This document shows positions 43,532-47,607 of a stretch of DNA of 47,607 nt, piece by piece. A model generated the notes under the pieces. It did no database searches. It was not told the DNA's origin and was given only the letters and a program-made list of their open reading frames with translations. A program made the position numbers and the translations under genes. Numbering within the stretch: the first letter of the stretch is position 1; each line of letters starts with the position of its first letter. This DNA is from Candidatus Omnitrophus magneticus (GTDB lineage: Bacteria > Omnitrophota > Gorgyraeia > Tantalellales > Tantalellaceae): positions 1 to 47,607 of the forward strand of contig JYNY01000114.1 of NCBI GenBank assembly GCA_000954095.1, given 5' to 3'.

Positions 43532-45091
43532 TTACATTTCCACTATAGTAATTTCTTTATTCTGATGAGACAGAGTTTCCCATTTAACGCGCGTTTCCCA
43601 TGGAATAATACTGGAAGGTTTTATCTCAAATAAAATAAGATATCCTTTTGTCATGCCGAGGGTGTCTAGATAGCGCGAAATTTGGTCTAGACCTTTTTGT
43701 TTAGTGGACGGGAGTCTATTTAATTTTAATTCTAAAACAAATTTATCGCCGTTAAATTCAATAAGAAGGTCTGTCCGTCCTGTACCAACTGCCATTTCGC
43801 GATTTATTTTGCCGCCACCGTTTATTACTCTTTGCAGAAACGCCATTAAAAGTAAATGCGGTCCTGCTTCTTTATAATCAAATTTTTCAAGCCACATTTC
43901 AGAATTTTCACGATAAAACGCTTGAAACGCTTTTAATAATTTATCCATATCGAGTTTACCATTGGGTTTTATGTACCATTTAGTTTCGCCTTCTTCTTCA
44001 ATACTATCCTGCAAATTTCTATTTAAAACTCTCGGAATTATTTCTCGGTATATTTCATTAGCTATTCTTATAGGTTTTGTTTCGCTTATAATCCCTAAAT
44101 CTCGGCAATATAGAAGCGAATCGTCATAGTTGTCAAACAAAACTCCGTCTCCATTTATAATAGCGCTTACTATATTTTTTACCCGCTCCTCTTTCAGTTT
44201 ATCTATTAAACTATCTAAATGCGTGTCGCGTCTTTGTATTATATTTTCTTTCGCGGATTCAACATGATCTAGAGTTATTTTTTTTGTAAAATCTTCGTTT
44301 AATATTTTTACTACTATTTCTCTCGCTATAGCGTTTACCAGCCACGGCTGGCCTCCGGTTAATTCATAAATTCTATCTACTACTTCTTTTAAAAATATCT
44401 GCCCTGTATCTTTTGTGTGCTGACTGTATAATTCAGTTATTTCTTCTTTTGTGAATGTTCCCAAAAGAATTGATTCAGCTTTGATATTAAAGGGCGAGCC
44501 TGAGCCTAGAGACACTTCACTCGGACGAACTTTTGTTTTGTATTCCCGAACATCTCTTAATCCCACAAGCGCCACGGTTGAAGGAAATCGTTTTGGTCTT
44601 ATTTGGAATCCATTTCGTAACTGCCTAAGAACTGACACTAAAACATCGTCATATAATGAATCTATTTCATCCAATAATAAAACTATTGGTTTAGTTTGAG
44701 AAATAGCCCAATCTATTAAGTAATTTTCTAATGTTAAATCTTTAGTATATTTTTCAGGCGGGATTGGACAATTTTTTTTATTGAGATATTGGCCGCTTGA
44801 ACTGTAAAGAGAATTAATAATTTTTTTATTCGCGATTTCTTCAGTTATAGATCTATACCCCGCGGACTCTACGGAAAACACTACTGAAATATAATTTCCT
44901 TCTTTATTTAATCTATGCGCCAATTCATGTAAAAGTGTTGTTTTCCCAGTCTGCCTCGGCGCGTGGATTGTGAAGTATTGCGTCTTCTCTATTAAATCGA
45001 ATATGATTTTTTGGTTGCGCAAAGGGTCAATCATATAATGTCTTTCAGGCATACAAAAACCAGTTGTATTAAAATATCGTTTACTTTTCAT
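43532..45091 (-). CDS. AAA ATPase / PD-(D/E)XK nuclease fusion, copy 2
   Basis: 519 residues with the same plan as copy 1. Its N-terminus (FCMPERHYMIDPLRNQKIIF) is nearly the same as copy 3 but its middle variable stretch differs (SSSGQYLNKKNCPIPPEKYT). Catalytic set D441, E454, K456 and QISRY is intact. A 403-bp tract (43974-44376) is identical to 47205-47607 in copy 4 although the flanks differ, which points to recent gene conversion or duplication. Confidence 0.8.
   Translation of the reverse strand: MKSKRYFNTTGFCMPERHYMIDPLRNQKIIFDLIEKTQYFTIHAPRQTGKTTLLHELAHRLNKEGNYISVVFSVESAGYRSITEEIANKKIINSLYSSSGQYLNKKNCPIPPEKYTKDLTLENYLIDWAISQTKPIVLLLDEIDSLYDDVLVSVLRQLRNGFQIRPKRFPSTVALVGLRDVREYKTKVRPSEVSLGSGSPFNIKAESILLGTFTKEEITELYSQHTKDTGQIFLKEVVDRIYELTGGQPWLVNAIAREIVVKILNEDFTKKITLDHVESAKENIIQRRDTHLDSLIDKLKEERVKNIVSAIINGDGVLFDNYDDSLLYCRDLGIISETKPIRIANEIYREIIPRVLNRNLQDSIEEEGETKWYIKPNGKLDMDKLLKAFQAFYRENSEMWLEKFDYKEAGPHLLLMAFLQRVINGGGKINREMAVGTGRTDLLIEFNGDKFVLELKLNRLPSTKQKGLDQISRYLDTLGMTKGYLILFEIKPSSIIPWETRVKWETLSHQNKEITIVEM
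43974..44376. repeat. 403-bp tract identical to 47205-47607
   Basis: Read base by base, 43974-44376 in copy 2 and 47205-47607 in copy 4 show no difference, whereas the adjoining sequences to the left diverge at several percent. The right end is set by the window edge, so the true tract may be longer. Copies 1 and 3 differ clearly over the same part. Confidence 0.8.
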
Positions 45092-45149
45092 TTTTTAAAA
45101 TCCTCCATATTCATTCCATGTTTATTTATAAATCAAACGATAAGCTATC

Positions 45150-46709
45150 TCACATTTCCACAACAGTAATTTTTTTATTCTGATGAGAAACATTTTCCCA
45201 TTTAACGCGGGTTTCCCATGGAATAATACTGGAAGGTTTTATTTCAAATAAAATAAGATACCCTTTTGTCATGCCGAGTGTGTCAAGGTAGCGTGAAATT
45301 TGGTCGAGGCCATCTTCTTTACTATCGCTGTCTCTTTTTAATTTTAGTTCCAAAACAAAGGTTTCGCCGGCGAATTCAATGGTTAAATCTGTTCGTCCTC
45401 GGCCAACCGCCATTTCACGATCAATTCTGCCGCCTCCATTGATTACTCTCTGCAAAAAGGCCATTAAAAGAAGCCCGTGTCCAGCTTCTTTATAATCAAA
45501 TCTTTCTAGCCAATGTTCACTATTACGGCGATAAAATTTTTGAAACGCTTTTAATAGTTTATCCATATCAAGCTTAGCGTCAGGTTTTATGTAACAAGAA
45601 GTCATGCCTTCTTCTCTAATGTTTTCTTGCATAGAAAAGTTTAAAACTCTAGGAATTATTTCTCGGTATATTTCATTTGAAAAAATTATGTCATATTTTT
45701 CTTTGCGGATAATTCCTAAATCTATAACATACCTAAGATCATCATTGAAGTTGTCATACACAAGAGAATCGCCGTTTATAATAGCACTGACAATGTTTTT
45801 AACTCTGGGTTCTTTCAGTTTATCTAATAAACTATCTAAATGCGTGTCTCTGCGCGCGATTAGATTTTCTTTCGCCTCTTCCGCGTGAGCGAGTGTTATT
45901 TTTTTTGTGTAATCACTTTTTAATATTTTCTCCACTATTTCATTCGCTACCGCGTTTACCAGCCACGGCTGGCCTCCGGTTAATTCATAGATTCTATCTA
46001 TTACTTTTTTTGAAAATATCTGCCCTGTATCTTTTGTGTGCTGACTGTATAATTCAGCTATTTCTTCTTTTGTCCATGTTCCTAAAAGAATTGATTCCGC
46101 TTTTATATTAAAGGGCGAACCGGAGCCTAGAGACACTTCACTCGGACGGACTTTTGTTTTATATTCCCGAACATCTCTTAATCCCACTAAAGCTATGGTT
46201 GATGGAAAATGGGTTGGCCTTCCTTGAAAACCATTACGTAGTTGTCTTAGCACTGATACTAATACGTCATCATATAACGAATCTATTTCGTCTAATAATA
46301 AAACTATTGGTTTTTTTTGAGAACCCGCCCAATTATTTAAATAAGTCTGTAAAGAACACTTTTCATCTGCTAGCGACTTTTTCGGCCATAACTCCTTAGA
46401 AATAAATAACTCGCATGATTCATAAAGAGAATTTATTATTTTTAAATTCGCGGTTTCTTCAGTTATAGACCGATACCCCGCGGACTCTACCGAAAACACT
46501 ACTGAAATATAATTTCCTTCTTTATTTAATCTATGCGCTAATTCATGTAAAAGCGTAGTCTTTCCTGTCTGCCTTGGCGCGTGGATTGTGAAGTACTGCG
46601 TCTTCTCTATTAAATCGAATATGATTTTTTGGTTGCGCAAAGGGTCAACCATATAATGTCTTTCAGGCATACAAAAACCAGTTGTATTAAAATATCGTTT
46701 ACTTTTCAT
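45150..46709 (-). CDS. AAA ATPase / PD-(D/E)XK nuclease fusion, copy 3
   Basis: 519 residues. Domains as in copies 1 and 2, with Walker A APRQTGKT, Walker B and GRTDLTIEF/LELK intact. It is the most different in the second variable region: NGDSLVYDNFNDDLRYVIDL and RKEKYDIIFSNEIYR replace the LLYCRDLGIISETKP type shared by the others. In the nuclease part it reads GRGRTDLTIEFAGETF and KRDSDSKEDGLDQ. The gap to copy 2 is 58 bp and the ribosome-binding site is again GGAGGAAATTTTAAAATG. Confidence 0.8.
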   Translation of the reverse strand: MKSKRYFNTTGFCMPERHYMVDPLRNQKIIFDLIEKTQYFTIHAPRQTGKTTLLHELAHRLNKEGNYISVVFSVESAGYRSITEETANLKIINSLYESCELFISKELWPKKSLADEKCSLQTYLNNWAGSQKKPIVLLLDEIDSLYDDVLVSVLRQLRNGFQGRPTHFPSTIALVGLRDVREYKTKVRPSEVSLGSGSPFNIKAESILLGTWTKEEIAELYSQHTKDTGQIFSKKVIDRIYELTGGQPWLVNAVANEIVEKILKSDYTKKITLAHAEEAKENLIARRDTHLDSLLDKLKEPRVKNIVSAIINGDSLVYDNFNDDLRYVIDLGIIRKEKYDIIFSNEIYREIIPRVLNFSMQENIREEGMTSCYIKPDAKLDMDKLLKAFQKFYRRNSEHWLERFDYKEAGHGLLLMAFLQRVINGGGRIDREMAVGRGRTDLTIEFAGETFVLELKLKRDSDSKEDGLDQISRYLDTLGMTKGYLILFEIKPSSIIPWETRVKWENVSHQNKKITVVEM

Positions 46710-46762
46710 TTTAAAATTTCCTCCAATTTTATTTTTATTTATAAATCAAACAACAAGTTGTC

Positions 46763-47607
46763 TCACATTTCCACGATAGTAATATTTTTATTCTGATGAG
46801 AAATATCTTCCCATTTAACGCGGGTTTCCCATGGAATAATACTGGAAGGTTTTATTTCAAATAAAATAAGATATCCTTTAGTCATGCCGAGGGTGTCTAG
46901 ATAGCGGGAGATTTGATCTAAGCCTTTTTGTCTCGCGGACGGCATTCTTTTTAACTTTAATTCTAAAACAAATTTATCTCCGTTAAATTCTATAAGTAAA
47001 TCAGTTCGTCCTGTTCCAACTGCCATTTCGCGATTTATCCTGCCGCCGCCGTTTATTACTCTCTGCAAAAACGCCATTAAAAGTAAATGCGGGCCTGCTT
47101 CTTTATAATCAAATCTTTCAAGCCAAACTTCAGAATTTTCACTGTAAAATTCTTGAAAAGCTTTTAATAATTTATCCATATCAAGTTTACCGTTGGATTT
47201 TATATACCATTTAGTTTCGCCTTCTTCTTCAATACTATCCTGCAAATTTCTATTTAAAACTCTCGGAATTATTTCTCGGTATATTTCATTAGCTATTCTT
47301 ATAGGTTTTGTTTCGCTTATAATCCCTAAATCTCGGCAATATAGAAGCGAATCGTCATAGTTGTCAAACAAAACTCCGTCTCCATTTATAATAGCGCTTA
47401 CTATATTTTTTACCCGCTCCTCTTTCAGTTTATCTATTAAACTATCTAAATGCGTGTCGCGTCTTTGTATTATATTTTCTTTCGCGGATTCAACATGATC
47501 TAGAGTTATTTTTTTTGTAAAATCTTCGTTTAATATTTTTACTACTATTTCTCTCGCTATAGCGTTTACCAGCCACGGCTGGCCTCCGGTTAATTCATAA
47601 ATTCTAT
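46763..47607 (-). CDS. AAA ATPase / PD-(D/E)XK nuclease fusion, copy 4 (partial)
   Basis: The C-terminal half of a fourth copy; its N-terminus, with Walker A, lies beyond the window edge. The frame is open from 47607. It includes the GRTDLLIEF/LELK/QISRY nuclease core. The 403 bp nearest the edge are identical to copy 2. The gap to copy 3 is 53 bp, so the array probably continues to the right. Confidence 0.8.
   Translation of the reverse strand, partial: RIYELTGGQPWLVNAIAREIVVKILNEDFTKKITLDHVESAKENIIQRRDTHLDSLIDKLKEERVKNIVSAIINGDGVLFDNYDDSLLYCRDLGIISETKPIRIANEIYREIIPRVLNRNLQDSIEEEGETKWYIKSNGKLDMDKLLKAFQEFYSENSEVWLERFDYKEAGPHLLLMAFLQRVINGGGRINREMAVGTGRTDLLIEFNGDKFVLELKLKRMPSARQKGLDQISRYLDTLGMTKGYLILFEIKPSSIIPWETRVKWEDISHQNKNITIVEM

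Noticed and set aside
41783..47607. CRISPR array or phage repeat interpretation of the duplicated region
   Set aside because: The repeated units are full-length genes of about 1.56 kb with conserved domains; there are no short direct repeats with spacers.

Overview
The window is an AT-rich bacterial chromosome segment (47.6 kb) from a diderm, LPS-making organism. Evidence for this is LptD, LptE, a BamD-like TPR protein, an exopolysaccharide phosphoglycosyltransferase and DedA. The gene mix (HrcA-GrpE-DnaK-DnaJ-FmdB, VanZ plus DUF1015, two GAF/GGDEF proteins, a very short Mfd, an exported histidine-kinase-type ATPase, and a family of AAA plus PD-(D/E)XK genes) suggests an uncultivated phylum such as Omnitrophota or a neighbour (Elusimicrobiota-like). 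This is inference from gene style only; no 16S gene or taxonomic marker was compared. All genes use the standard bacterial code.

Layout. 1-850: edge of an IS3-family element inserted into a decayed IS30-family transposase. 938-3559 (minus): mnmE, a small membrane-anchored protein and a DedA/YqaA protein, behind a tRNA-Ser(UGA). 3941-5946 (minus): glnB-amt with a structured, terminator-containing leader. 6000-6300: intergenic repeats. 6464-6739: rpsT. 6830-9861 (minus): PilZ, bamD-like, lptE, holA. 10111-13986 (minus): sugar transferase, glycosyltransferase 2 and a B12-binding radical SAM enzyme. 14123-15934 (minus): exported protein with a GHKL ATPase fold. 16126-21547 (plus): heat-shock operon with a textbook promoter and CIRCE operator. 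21586-24207: vanZ-like, DUF1015, accD. 24341-28357: UgpC/MsmK-type ATPase and two diguanylate cyclases. 28574-32810: lptD and a minimal mfd. 32846-33572: NYN-domain pseudogene split by a small palindromic transposable element. 33719-36363: znuABC. 36399-36521: nested hairpins between convergent operons. 36554-41700 (minus): ppk with two ppx/gppA paralogues. 41783-47607 (minus): four tandem AAA ATPase/PD-(D/E)XK nuclease genes, the last cut by the window edge.

The genes fall into envelope biogenesis (lptD, lptE, bamD, glycan synthesis), nitrogen and zinc uptake, polyphosphate and cyclic-di-GMP signalling, and protein quality control. The most notable points are the mosaic AAA-nuclease array with a 403-bp identical tract shared by two copies, the MITE-like insertion whose removal exactly restores the NYN reading frame, the attenuator-like leader of amt with a PII protein lacking Tyr51, the Mfd reduced to RID plus translocase, and the predicted extracytoplasmic GHKL ATPase.
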